NCBI RefSeq assembly: GCF_020906515.1
Contig: NC_085853.1
Span: 434,001 to 498,000 of the forward strand
Direction: 5' to 3'
Length of the DNA stretch: 64,000 bases
From: Vanrija pseudolonga
Taxonomy: Eukaryota > Basidiomycota > Tremellomycetes > Trichosporonales > Trichosporonaceae
Shown: positions 23,601 to 35,230 of the stretch, one piece after another
Numbering within the stretch: the stretch's first letter is position 1
Layout of the letters: every line of letters starts with the position of its first letter
Translations under genes and position numbers: made by a program
The notes under the pieces: generated by a model
The model's database searches: none
Seen by the model: only the letters and a program-made list of their open reading frames with translations
Told to the model about the DNA's origin: nothing

Positions 23601-24051
23601 ATGGCAGAGCAGAAGAACGACAAGAAGCCCGAGGAGACACCTGCCGCCGCGCCGGCACAGGAGAAGAAGAAGCTGCCGCAGCTCGGCGCGCTGGAGGACG
23701 ACGACGAGTTTGAGGTGAGCCGGCGAGGAAGGCGGCGAGCGCAGCGAGTCGCCTGATTCCGAGCTTGAACATTGCTGACGAGCGCAGGACTTCCCCGCAT
23801 CCGGTGAGCACGAGCAGTCCTAGCAGCTATCAATGCGGCGCCGGCAGGCCACGCACCGTGGCTCACGATAGTTACTGACATGCGCAGAACAAACCACCAC
23901 GGTCGCCGACACGCTCGCCACCGCCCCCGGCACCGAGCAGCTGTGGGAGGATAACTGGGACGACGACGACGTCGAGGACGACTTCCAGAAGCAGCTCCGG
24001 CAGGCTATTGCCGAGCGTGCGGGCGGGGGGGACGAGGCGATGAAGGAGTAA
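23601..24051 (+). CDS. SEM1: 26S proteasome lid subunit Sem1/Dss1
   Basis: Small acidic, intrinsically disordered subunit of the 19S lid that also serves TREX-2 and other PCI complexes. The spliced 97-residue product has the family hallmarks: DDDEFEDFPAS (first acidic ubiquitin-binding motif), TEQLWEDNWDDDDVEDDFQKQLRQAI (second motif and C-terminal helix) and a short Lys/Glu tail. Human DSS1 shows EEDDEFEEFPAE and WEDNWDDDNVEDDF at the same places. Three exons: 23601-23714, a 16-nt microexon 23788-23803 (encoding DFPAS with flanking bases) and 23888-24051; the lengths sum to a whole frame. The N-terminal 30 residues (Lys/Glu/Pro/Ala) are longer than in animals. Confidence 0.95.
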
Positions 24052-24575
24052 GCGACGCGACGCGGCGCGCAGCGCTGCGTCGAGCGGGGTCCGGCTCGCT
24101 CGCTTTGACACCACGACGACCGACCGGCACGACGCCTCACGACGCCCCGCCCCGCCCCGCCCACCCGCGATGAGACGAGATAGAGAGCTTTACGCCAGCA
24201 GCATGCACTTATAGTGCGGCTGGGGCAGCGTTGCGCTGCGCTGCGTGCTGACGGATGATGACGAGTGCTGAGTGTACTGCTCACCACAGCTGACTGATTG
24301 CCTCGAAGCATTCATCTGTCGCTGAGAATCAGTGTTGTGGCTTGAGAACACTGACGCTGCTTTCCTCGGTGTGGCATTTGCCGCCCATGGAGGGAAAGGA
24401 CGCAGATTGTCGGTCTGATGGAGCACTGACGAACGGAGCTCCCCTGCACCCAACGCTGCCTCCCGCCGTCCATCCTCACACAGCGCTCACGGCCCCCAGC
24501 ACACAATACCATGCATCTGCACAGTTCTAGATCTGCACACGGCGGTGCCCAGCGCCTACACCCCTCACCCACGGC
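24052..24575. terminator. Convergent 3' region SEM1 / RIC8
   Basis: The two genes face each other across 524 bp. No gene, hairpin terminator or RNA is recognised. Confidence 0.4.
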
Positions 24576-26815
24576 CTATCGCGCCGGGTGCTTGCGCTTA
24601 AAGTACGCCTCCATCTCCTTGGCAGCCTCCTCTTCGTCTGCTTCCTCCTGGGCGAGCGCTTCAGTCCGTACGCGCTCTGCCTCGGCCGCCTCCCATAGGT
24701 CCGCCTCGCCCGAGGCCACCTTGTCCTGCATGGCCTCCTTGAGCGACTTTGTGCCGCCGTCGGGCGTCGGCGCGCCCGCCTTGATGATCGGGTTGCGGTT
24801 TAGCCTCTCAAACAGCACAAACATCTTCTCCGCTTCACGCTCCTTCTCCTCGTCCGTCATGCCGTCGAATGGCGAGTTGCTGTCCCCGGTTGGCGCTTCG
24901 AGGCCGGTGATAGGGTGCCGCTCGTGCGAGTTGCTCGACGCGATCGTGTGCTGCGAGTGTCCCGACGCCGCAGTGTGACGTCGCTCGTGCGAGCGGATCG
25001 ACGCACCGCTGTGGTGCGAGTGGCTTGTTGACGGCGACGGCGAGTGGGCTGTCGGAGCGGGCGAACGGGGAGGTACAGGCCGCGGCTGCTCATCTGGCAA
25101 CTCGACCACGCGGGCTGGCGGAGGGCCAGACAGCCCTTTGCGATACAACAGTCCTGCGGCGTTGCCGTAGCCAATCTCATCACACAACTCGCCAGCTGCA
25201 CGATCAGCAAAACCCCACAGCCTCGGAACTCACCGTCACCGCTGCACACAGCCCACAGGAACTCGCCGGCGGTATCTCGCGAGTGGATACTGTGCGTCGT
25301 GTTCATGAGACGCAGAAGCGTGCCAAGCAATCCCGGTCGAGCCTCCAGAGGCCCGGCCTCTGGTGACCTGTCAAGTGAACGCGGGAAGAGCGAGCTGCGG
25401 TAGAACGTCCGCATCTCGATACATCCCGTCGCCGTGTGCGCCGCGAGCACCAGCACCGGGGGCAGCACTTCGTCGATGATGAACTCTGGGTCGGGTGGGG
25501 CCGTGCCGGGCAGATGGGCGTCGACGAACCCATTGAGAATAGCGAGAAGACGCCGTGGGACCGTCTGAGCGGTGGGCGTTGCATGCGTTGTCGGCCCCCT
25601 AAAGCTGAGGAACGAGCCCGACGGCGTGGGCGACAGTTGGCCGTCGGAGAAACCACCCGATGGCGGACTGCCCGTCTTGCTGCCCTTCTTCTTGTCGCGA
25701 GATTGTGATGCCTGTCGGCCGGTTCCGGGCGTTGCGTACCACGTAGGAAGGAGCTCGGGGGTCAGCGGGATCGAGATAAGCGCGTGGAGGGCGTGGGTGA
25801 GCGGTGGGAGCAGGTCGTTGAAGGGTATTTGGTGGACAATGCTGAGTATAGGGGCGAGGAGGCTGGCTCTGTCAGCAGCAGCAGAAGTCAGTGCGCAGGC
25901 GGCAGCGCAGCTGGCTCACGGATCGAGCTTGGCATCCCATGGGGGCTCGTCGTCGCCCTCGACCTTTTGGGGGTAGAAGCGGAGGACATTTGCGGTAAAC
26001 TTTAGGAGCTCGGACAGGGCGTCGTAGTTTGCTGGCATCACACGCAAGGCCGAGAGGTGCTGTGTACTGTGTCAGTCGTGTGTTTTTTGTATCTCGGCGG
26101 TCCGAGCGAGCGCCACCGTTTTCACTCTCTCACATGCACGAGCTTTGGGACCAGGCCGTCACTGTCGACCATTTCGCGCACACACTTGCCGCTGGCGGTG
26201 ATGAGGAATCCGATGCGGCCCAGCAGAAAGAGGTTGGCGGGCGTGTGCTCCGCGGTGCCGAGCGCACGGGCGATCGCGGGCCCGCCGCCGATCTCTGCGA
26301 ACCGCCGCCGCGCAGGCGGGTGCAGCACGAGCGTGTTTGCCAGCGCGCGCATGGCCTCGCTTGCGGGCGGCGAGAAAGGCGGCACGCGCGGGGCAGTCGT
26401 CACGCGCGGCGAGATGCCCGAGTGGTGCAGGAGCGTCGCGAGGTGATCTGGCGTGATGAGGGTTTCTGACCCGACGGGGTTGCGACCGAGGACCTTGACG
26501 GCGGTGAGGGCGGCCGTGTGGACTGGAGTGAGCGGGTGCGTCAGCGCGTGCGCGTTCGAGCAGGCGAGGTATCAGACGACCAGAGTGTCGCACCACACCT
26601 CCCGCCCACTCACCATCGTCAGGCCAGTGCATCCACAGCCCGTCCGGCGCCAAGTCGGCGAGGATGGCGACGAGGAACCCGGCCCGGTCCTCGGGGTGCA
26701 TGAGCGTCGGCGGCGCGTTGATGATGCGGCTCAGCTCGCGGCGGACCGGCGCGAGTGCCGGGGCGCGCCCGCGGTCCGCGATGGCCGTGTAGTCTGTAGC
26801 TAGCGGCACCTGCAT
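24576..26815 (-). CDS. RIC8: Synembryn/Ric-8, G-alpha chaperone and exchange factor
   Basis: Ric8 folds and activates heterotrimeric G-alpha subunits without a receptor; in fungi it affects cAMP and pheromone signalling. The exons give an alpha-helical armadillo-type protein: PVRRELSRIINAPPTLMHPEDRAGFLVAILADL, HTAALTAVKVLGRNPVGSETLI, ASEAMRALANTLVLHPPARRRFAEIGG, ANLFLLGRIGFLITASG, YDALSELLKFTANVLRFYP, DPEFIIDEVLPPVLVLAAHT, LGTLLRLMNTTHSIHSRDTAGEFLWAVC, then a disordered Ser/His-rich segment and MTDEEKEREAEKMFVLFERLNRNPII, the family C-terminal motif. The C-terminal tail EEADEEEAAKEMEAYFKRK is acidic. The start is the ATG at 26815. At least five short introns. The assignment rests on the whole helical pattern plus the C-terminal motif recalled for synembryns. 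Confidence 0.88.
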
Positions 26816-28640
26816 GAGATGGCGGGGGGGGAGGAGTGGGGGATGTTAGAAGTCTGGTTATTATTGCAGTGTGTTCTGTCGTGGCTTGAGGTGCGATGGC
26901 TGCCGCATGCTGCTATTGTGGTGGACGCGGTCTGTGCACAGTGACGACATGACGAAAGTGGAGGTTGGTCGTTGGACGTTGGTGGCAAATTCGAGTGTTT
27001 GTGGCGGTTGGCTTTGAGTGGGTGAAGGGGTTGGGTTCGTCGTTTTGCTGTCAAGGCGGGCGGGATCCAAGTCTTGGTGGGTTTAAGTGGTGTATCGGGC
27101 TGTACTGGTGACGTTTGGATGCTTTGGGTGCATGTATCGGCACTGTGTGGCGACTTTGGTGGCTAAGCTCGCGCTTACCCTCCTACCGCACCAGTTCTGA
27201 GTCGTCCTCCACTCCTTGCCTTCGTGTTTCGGAGTGCACGGGCTATCTATGGTCCTGGCGACGTTTGCCTCGCGAATGGAGTGAGTTTTCTTGTGTTGGT
27301 GATTCGGTCGGTTTGATGGTGCCGTGCAGAACAGTAGTGAGATGGAACGAACTCCAGCGGGCATCATCTTTGTGACCCAACTATGTTACTGAGTTCGAAT
27401 CACCTCCAAACGCCCTCACACCACACGCAACGCTGCTCGAACATGCCAGAGTGCATCATTTGGCACGGGAGCCACTGACACAGCACAGCGACCAAGAGGC
27501 CACCTTCCATCGACGCTGATACCCGTCGTCGCCTCGTCATCACACACAACCCTCAGCGCCACTAACCGCACCCATCTGCCACGCACCCCGTGAGCGGCCG
27601 CGTGCCAGCGAACACGGCGGGCGCGTTCCGCATCTCCGGGCCGCTCATGCCGGGCCCAGTGCACTACCATGGCCACTCGTCGACCCGCCACGGAACCGTC
27701 ACCGCGAAGCTCACCCCTCCTCGCCCTGCTCGATCCACTCGCCACCACCAACCGCCCGGAGCGTGGTCCCCCTCGCCACCCACCCATGCCATCGACACGG
27801 TCACACATCCCCTCCTCACCTGCCAAGACGGCCCACGCGCGGCCCATCGACCTCGAAAACCTGCACCCATCCTGTCCATTCCACAAGCGCACACCAAGCA
27901 CAGCCGTGTGCGTCCCGAACACCGCGAGGCAAGGGACGAGATTACCTCCGAACGAAAGAACCGAAGGAACGGGTCGCTTGCGCGTCGCCAGTCTGGCGTC
28001 GTGAGCACGGGCATGTGATGGGGTGCGCTGGGGTGCACTGGTGTACTGTGTGCTGCCCTGTACTGGTGTCCAAGTGCGCCCGCCCCCTGCGTGAATACCG
28101 AGGTCTGGTGTACGCCGCTGCTGCCGAACTGTGCCGTACAAAGCTCTGCCAGTATTCTGAATTCTGCTACCAGAGACAACTGTGCCGTCGTAAGCATAGC
28201 TCGTCGTACAGCTCCAAGCGCCCTACGACTAGAGGCCAAGAGGGCCCTGCGTCAATCAAGAAGCAGCGCGACATGCCGACACACCGCCCCGTGTCGTCGA
28301 CGCCTACCGTAGTCTCGCCCATACAGTGCCACACTGGAGGTGCATACCGACGCCCCCCCCCACGTGAGGCAGTGTTCCCCACTCTATCTCCTCTCGACCC
28401 TCATGCATGCAATCTGCAGAGCCATCTGCAATGTGGGCAGGTAAAGTGGCAGACGACGCCGGCCTGGACCCCGTAAGGCAAGTCTTGAAGCAAGTGCCAC
28501 ATGTGGTGGCCACCTCTTCTACTGTACTCCCGCAGCACCGTCCACCACCAACGCAAATGCGCGATATACATGCCTCTACGCCTCCAATCCGCGTTCAAGC
28601 ATGCACAGCGGCCCGCGCCTGCTAGCATTCGTCGCCGTCG
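26816..28640. other. RIC8 upstream region, no gene recognised
   Basis: This is the first part of an 8.4-kb block lacking convincing genes. Minus-strand frames at about 27416-28239 (up to 241 residues) overlap plus-strand frames and are Trp/Arg/Gly/Pro-biased, resembling no family. The first few hundred bases presumably hold the RIC8 promoter. Confidence 0.5.
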
Positions 28641-31600
28641 TTGACGAGGAAGACCCGATCCGAATGAATGATGAATGTTTGTAAAATCCGCAATCCGCCA
28701 CCATCCTGCCTGCCAAGAGAGCCCACGTCGCCAGTGGACCGCGTCGCCCTATCGACCAGCGCGCACCGTGCCTGCCTTTCCGCCCGCCTGCTTGCTTATG
28801 CACACGCACATACATCCTGCGCTCCGGTCGGAGATTACTGCCCGGAGTACAGCGCGGCGGGGACATGCCGAAAGCGGGGGCTGCCTCGGGCACCCCGTCG
28901 TCGTCGGTCGTTTGTCGGTGACACCCGCCGACTCGACCGAACCGCCGAGCCGGCGCGGCAAGCCAGCCCGCCAAGCGCGGCAAAGCGTGGCGTGGGGCGC
29001 GCTCAACTGTCACCGTCTCTACGGGTCAGCCGGCCTTGTCCGTATGCAGGTGCGAGCGAGCAGCGAGCGCAGCCGCACGCTCACACGACACGACACGCCG
29101 CCCCGGCGTTTGTCAGCGCTTTTCTCGTACACCTCCGCGCACATCCCGCCAATGCGCGCGCGCGTGTGTAAACGCCACCCCCCCCGCTGCTGAAAAGTTT
29201 CGTCGTCGTCGTCGTCGCTTGTCGCATCTTATCTCGTATGCAGGGCCGGGGGACCGACCGGGGGCGAGGAGTGCGCCAGGGTACGAAGCCACTCGCCGGC
29301 CGGTGTGTCCTCGGCCCGCCAGCGGGTCGGTCATGCCCGCTCGCCTCGCTCGCTCACTCGCTCGCTCGTGGCAAACTTTTTCTCGTCAGCGTCAGCGGCG
29401 CGGCGCGCTCGCCTGTCAGTTTGTACGACGTATGGCCAGCGCTCGCATCGCACGTGCGCTTGTATACTGCGTGCGTCATGGTTGTAACTCTGCTCCGCTC
29501 GCTCCAAGTCCTTCCGCCGATCTCGATTCGAATGGATAGCGCAAACTTTGCTTGCTCGCTCGTGCGTGCCGAACAACAAACATACGGCCGTCTGGCGCCT
29601 CGGCTGCGTCGCGTCGGGCTGACCTATTGCTGCGGGACCGAGCGGCTGCGCCGACCAACGACCGACCCCGCGATTGTTGTCGTGTTGGTCAGTCACTCAC
29701 TCGCCGCCGTTCCGTACGCGGAGGGCGACGCAGTCTCTCGCGCAGTGAAATGATGGATCAGAATAGCCCTGCTGCTGTTGTCGAAAATTCTGTTGCGAGG
29801 GTCGTCGAGGATGTGGTCCCTGATGGCTGGCTGGGTGACCCCCAAGTCAGGATGTAAACCAGGCAGGCGTCAGTGGCGCTTGCTGAAGCCATGCTGGGGG
29901 GGATCAGACAAACACGCTGGCCTTGTTTGGTCCGCTGGTTTTATCGGGGCGGCCAAGGGGGGCTGTCCAATGCCGCCGGAAAGTTGATGCCAGCTTGCCA
30001 GTGGAATCATCAGTCCTCGTTACGACATCAGTGCGCGCTGCGTGTCAAAGGCTTGAGCTTGATACAGATCCAGATGCCTTTGCAGCATGAAACAAAGCAA
30101 GCGTCGGTAACCTTGCTGGCTGTAGAATCCCACAATGCGACAGCGACGCCATACACACACACCTCGTCTCGCAGCCTGCCTGCCTACCCCACCCACCCCA
30201 GCGGAGCTTTCGGCGGGCCCCAGCCTCGCCCCCGCCGAGCGAGCGGGCGAGCGGCCGGGTCGCCGACACCCAAGACCCAAGCGCGGGCTAGTACCGTGCC
30301 ACCGTGCCCAGTGGGCGCCAGCGTCCTTGGCGGCCTTGTCGTGAGACTGGTGACTGGCCAATCTGGGTGCAGATGTGTCGCGCTCGGAGCGCCAGTTGTC
30401 GCCCGCTGTCACTGTCGCTCGGAGAGGTCCTGCGCGTCTCCGCACTGGCGCCGGGGCGAGGGCCGGGGGCGAAGTGGAAATGGCCGTGAGAGTCACCCCA
30501 GCCTCGTCGGGTTGCCGGAGCACATTCCGACCACCGGAGCCCAGCCCAGCCCTGCCAACATATCGTGTGAGAGGTTCAATTCAACAGTTTGTGCAATGCA
30601 TTGGGGGAGTGGGGCGACCCCGGATGCACAGTCCACCATATCGGACATGGGCCGAGCTGGTGGTACATGCACAATGCGCCCAACCCACTCGTGCTCACGA
30701 AACGCACGCTGGGTCCCCACGAAACCGCCGAACATCGGCTCTGGAGAACCGTGGGGTTTCAGACGGCTGCAAGCGAGGTTTTGCCTTCCCGTGCGTGCAT
30801 CAGTGAGCGTGTCGAGGCACGCACGCAGAGGTGCACTGCGTCGTGCTGCTGCTGCTGTTATCCAACGGTTCGTACCTCGAGGGTCACGTGTACCGCCCCA
30901 AGGCCAATAGAACTGCCCGTCCTCTAAGCGACGTTTGGAAACAATCCTTGCTCTTGGCAAGTCGCGGCTAGACCTGTGACTTGTAAACCATTTTCGAATC
31001 GACGAGGGGGCGGGGATCCGCTGCCCGCATCGTTGTTGCCTGTCGTCGTCGTCGTGTGCAGGAACGGACGGTTTGCGTGCCGATCTTACTTTGCTCTGAT
31101 GCACCGTACCTGTGCCATTGCCATGGCGCCAAAGCTACGAGCGCGTATGGCGTCGACAGCGGCCGGCCCTCTCTCGCCTCGCTCGCTCGCGCGCGCAGCC
31201 GCAGCCTTCGTTGCCTCGGCTCGGCTGCCTCCGAGCTCGTGACGAATCACCTGCGGCGGAGACGTGCAATGCATGGGGTGATAGCTTATCACGAGTGCGT
31301 GCGTGCACCCACTGCCGCCGTGTTTAACTGCACCTTATTCCCGCCGCCCGTCGACATTCACCTGTGGGGGTGGGTGTACACGGGTTGCCAAAAGGCACGC
31401 ACGCCGCCTCTGCCTGTTGCACACGACTTTGACACACCCGGCGGCATGGCTGCTCACAATGGCGGCACAAGAGTTTAGGCCGCAAAAGGCACCTGACGTG
31501 GCAACTGCCGCCGGCAGTTTGCTTGGCACCTGACGAGGGCCGTTTTAGCCAGGCGAGGCTAGGAGGGGATTTGCAAACACGCAACACTTTGTTGGCCATT

Positions 31601-32620
31601 CGGTCCAGCCGAGCTAACACAGTCCACTTTTGTTAGTAGTGGGTTTCTCCTCGAATATTGTGTCTTGCCATGGCTGTTGGGCTTTGCTTGGCAGGCGACG
31701 CCGCCCTGGTTTGCATTGTGCGGAATGGTGCAAGTGGTCGCAAAGAGTGTGTAGCATGTGCAGCCAGCCCGGAGCTGAGGGAATAAAAATAACGAGTGTG
31801 CCCAGTTGTCGCCGCCGTTGACGTGGTTGAATGTTTGTCGGAGGTCGGGGGCCGAGGCGGTAGACGGCGGAGTTGAATGTTGTGTCGATGGTGATGAGGC
31901 GAGCTAGTGCTGCCAGCTGTTTGTTATGGCGGCCCCAGGCAGGATATTGTTTGGATCGAAACTGGTTATCTCGGATTTGTTCCCTGAAACTTCACCCTTG
32001 TTGAACCCGTCCAATGTGCCTGAGCCGGGTGGTGGACAAACAGGGAAAATGCAGGGCAGGGGGGTGCAGGGGGAAGAGGGAGCGCAGGAGGGTTGGGGGG
32101 GGGGGAGGGGGGCAACAGCGCTAGGCTGTTTCCTCTGTCCACTCAATCGCATGCGTCGTCGACACACAGTCAACATAAACATTGCAGCCAGCCAGCCAGC
32201 CAGGCAGCACTGATTTCCACCACGGAGAACCACTGTTACGGCCGAGACAATACACAAAAACACAAGACACGCACGCACACCTCGGTGCTCGGTCCTATGC
32301 ATTTGGCCGAGCCCCCGGGCGCTGATCGTGGCCGCAGCGGCGGCGGGTGTCACTGAGCATGTCACACACACAGAGAGAGAGCCGCCGCACGGCGCAGGCC
32401 GAAGCGCCAAAGCGCGATCATGTGTCCAGTCGTTGCTTGCTCCTTCGCAACGGTTTGGAGTGTCACCCTCATCAAGGTGCAAGCTGGAACATGCCAACCA
32501 GGCCCACCAGGGCAGGAGGATGCATTGCATTGCAGCAGCAGCAGCCCACTGTCGAAAGAAAAAAATTCTGACACGGGTACCCCAGTCTAGTCAAGCTGGG
32601 GAAGAGGCAGGTTAGAGTTT
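28641..32620. other. Gene-poor GC-rich block
   Basis: The longest frame here (plus strand, about 29873-30910) is low in recognisable structure, begins without a well-placed ATG and overlaps other frames. A CCAG-type tetranucleotide tract lies at 32184-32203, a CTCG/CGCT tract near 29340-29370 and a 17-nt palindrome (AACTGCCGCCGGCAGTT) near 31501-31517. No tRNA, 5S, snRNA or transposon protein was found. A short ORF at 29751-29857 (MMDQNSPAAVVENSVARV...) is noted without a claim. Confidence 0.5.
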
Positions 32621-35090
32621 GGGTGGGGGGCCAGCGCTCTAACAGCAGAGGGGCAGAGGGGCACGGCATGGCATGGGGGGAGCATGACGACATGACGAGC
32701 CCGTTCCGTGTTCTTGGTTTGGGCAGCAGGTTCGTGACCAAGTGTCATCAGCGGCGGCTCCAGCGAGCGAGCGACGATCAGTGCGGTCATCAAGCGGCCA
32801 TGCATGCATACTGCCTCTAGCTCGGAGACACCCCGGTGTCGGCTTGGGGCGGTCGCGGCGGCGCCCTTTGGCGTTTGGTTCGTTCGGCACGCGACCGTCC
32901 GCGCTCGGCTGCCTGCCTGGCGAGGGAGCGAGAGGCACCTGCCCGCAAGGTGCTGGTGCTGCTGCTGCGATCCTGACAAGCGCGAGGTGACATGACTGGA
33001 GGCCAAAGCACGTATGGAGCCGATGGAGCCCTTGTCGGGGCCAGAATGCGCTCAGGCGGGCGCCCATGTTCGGCGGGTGGTCATGTCAGCTGTCCATAGT
33101 CGTGCTGCTAGCAGGGTTGGTGCGGGCTTTACAGGTGCATACTACGGCCTCGCTAAACTCCGCGGACGGGGAAGAGGGGCACGCAAGTTGCGTGCGTATT
33201 CCTCCACGACCTGGCGACACGGCGACACCTTGAAGGCAAAACGGAGAGTCGTCGTGTCGCGCTCCAGCGTTTCGGCAGTCCTATTGGGTGCACTGACGCG
33301 CAACAGTTTGAGGGATTTCATTAGCCACACAAAGGAAGAGATAGCAAGCTTTGGCCCATTATCCAGGGGCGGAGCCGGCCGTAGTGGTGGTGCTCGTCCG
33401 TCTGCTGCAGCTCCACTGTGGACACAGAGTGGCCCATTGACAACCACTGACTGGCTCAGGAAGTGAATCTTGGGCCCAAGCCTCTTGCATCAGGTTCTTT
33501 GGGTATGCTGGATGGGTAGTGGGCGGGCAGGCAAGCTCCTGCGCAATGCCGGCCGATCCTTGGTTGTCTCAGTCTAAGGGTTTATGCATTGCTGCTGTTG
33601 GCCCTTACACCAATGCAAGTACAAACATTGAGAGATCGGGCAGAAGGCTGGTAGGCGGAGAGAGAGGGGTCAAGGCTTCAAGGCAAGGTGCCTTTTGCGC
33701 AACCCCAGAGAGGCAACGTCACCGCACCCAATGTGTTGGATAAGGCGCCATCTCGGTTTCGTCGGTTAGTGGTCATCGCCGTTCCTCGGCTGCGGCTGCA
33801 GCAGGCTGCGGCAGGGGGTACAACGAGGCTGCAGGCGGCAGGCGACAGGAGCAACGAAGCACCGATGGGATGTAGACAACGACTGACTTGGGCCCAAAAA
33901 AACCACACCCATGCACCACCCTATGCTATGCGCACGGAAGCGGCAAGGCAAGGCACCAGACCAATGTCGAGAGAGAGCCGTTGCCGCCTGTGCCGCTGGG
34001 CTGCATGGGGACGAGCCCACCCGTCTTGCCCCTCTGTCCTTGCCCCCCTCTGTTGGCCCACGACGAGAATTCCGACTGGAGCCCACCCAAAAACTCGAGC
34101 CAGGTCAGGTCAGGTCCAGGGGCTTCTGGGTTTGGTTTTTCGATTTTTTTTTTTTATTCGCCCTCATGGAAATTGAAGTGCGCCAGGAAGGGCCAGGAGT
34201 GGGCCGCCGCTGGAAATCGTCCTATGCAGGCTTTGCCTTGGTTTGAGCCATCCCTGAGTGAGTGAGCGGCACACGGTCAGAGGCCAGAGCGGGGTTGGCC
34301 TGCCCAGCCTGCCCAGCGCGCGCCCAGCCCAGCAGCCCAGGAAGCCGCCAGGAAGCCAGACGCCAGGAGCAAGTTTTGTACCCTTTGAGGTTGTATCCGA
34401 GGTGACGCCCTCCCCGCCCACCCGCCCGCGCGCGCGCGCGCGCCCGCCCGCGCCCGCCGCGGACAGTCTTGATACGAATAGTGCTGCTGCTGCTGCTGCC
34501 AGTCAGCCGGCCAGCCAGCCAGCCAGGCGGCAGCGACTCCAGTCGGCCGGTCGTGCGTGTGTTGTCGTCAGCCCACCGATCCCTGCCTGGACCTGTTCCA
34601 GTGTCAGCCCCAGCGTCCGCATTCTGTCGCTGCCGCTGGCTCGTTGGCTCGCCTCACTCCTCATCCGCCCGCTCGCCCGCCCGCCCGCTGTTCGACCGAG
34701 GCGAGGGACAGACACGGAGGGCCAACTGCCGCTTCTTCCCCAGCCTAGCAGCACCAGCATGCAGTCAATCCGTCTCATATTGGAAACCCAAACTGGCTTG
34801 GGTCTTGCCTCTTTCCTTTAAGACGTCCAACTCTTGTCAACTACTCCCCCCTCTCTCTTTCCTGTCAACCGCTTTCTTTTCATCACAGCTCTCTTGCTCT
34901 TTTCTATTCCTGCTGTCTCTAGCAGTCTGTGCAAACAGCAGCAGCCAGCTCTCTGCGCTTGCGCTTTTCTTTTTCGATAGAGGATCATAGCGTGCCGTTG
35001 ACGTAGACGGACCGCAAACAAACCTCGCCCCCCCCCAGCCCGCCCGACCCTCACCCACCCAACCCCTCCCCCCCCCTTTTTCCGCCTCCA
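32621..35090. other. Gene-poor block upstream of PMA1
   Basis: No convincing gene. Contains a T13-type run near 34144-34156, an alternating CG tract at about 34428-34443 within a C/G-rich segment, a CCAG tetranucleotide tract (34507-34527) and, near the end, a long pyrimidine-rich strand (about 34805-34975). May hold distal PMA1 regulatory sequence or an unannotated transcript. Confidence 0.5.
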
Positions 35091-35230
35091 CCCAATCAGA
35101 GGCGACCAATCTGGGTCACTACCGTATTTAGATAGCCCACCCCCCCCCTCACCCATTTCTTCCCACTCCCCTCCCCTCCTCTCAACTCTACCCTCCCCTC
35201 TCTCTCCCCCCCTCGTACATCTCGACCGCC
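35091..35230 (+). promoter_or_regulatory. PMA1 core promoter: two CCAAT boxes, TATA-like element, CT-rich leader
   Basis: CCAAT occurs at 35092-35096 and again at 35106-35110. A weak TATA-like TATTTA (35125-35130) is about 105 bp before the ATG. From about 35140 to 35220 the sense strand is almost pure C/T, a pattern common before highly expressed fungal genes. CCAAT boxes are bound by the HAP/NF-Y complex; binding here is inferred. Confidence 0.6.

Noticed and set aside
27385-27399. B-box-like GAGTTCGAATCACC suggesting a tRNA
   Set aside because: No matching A box, anticodon arm or acceptor stem could be drawn around it. A similar GGTTCGAAC at about 1562-1571 fails the same test.
27416-28239. 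Two overlapping minus-strand frames of 241 and 191 codons
   Set aside because: Trp/Arg/Gly-rich, mutually overlapping in different frames, with plus-strand frames of similar length over the same DNA. No coding signature.
29751-29857. 35-codon frame MMDQNSPAAVVENSVARVVEDVV
   Set aside because: Protein-like composition but too short and isolated to call. Noted within the gene-poor block instead.
29873-30910. 345-codon open frame on the plus strand in the gene-poor block
   Set aside because: It starts without a well-placed ATG, has mixed low-complexity composition, resembles no family and overlaps frames on the other strand. In GC-rich DNA such lengths arise by chance.
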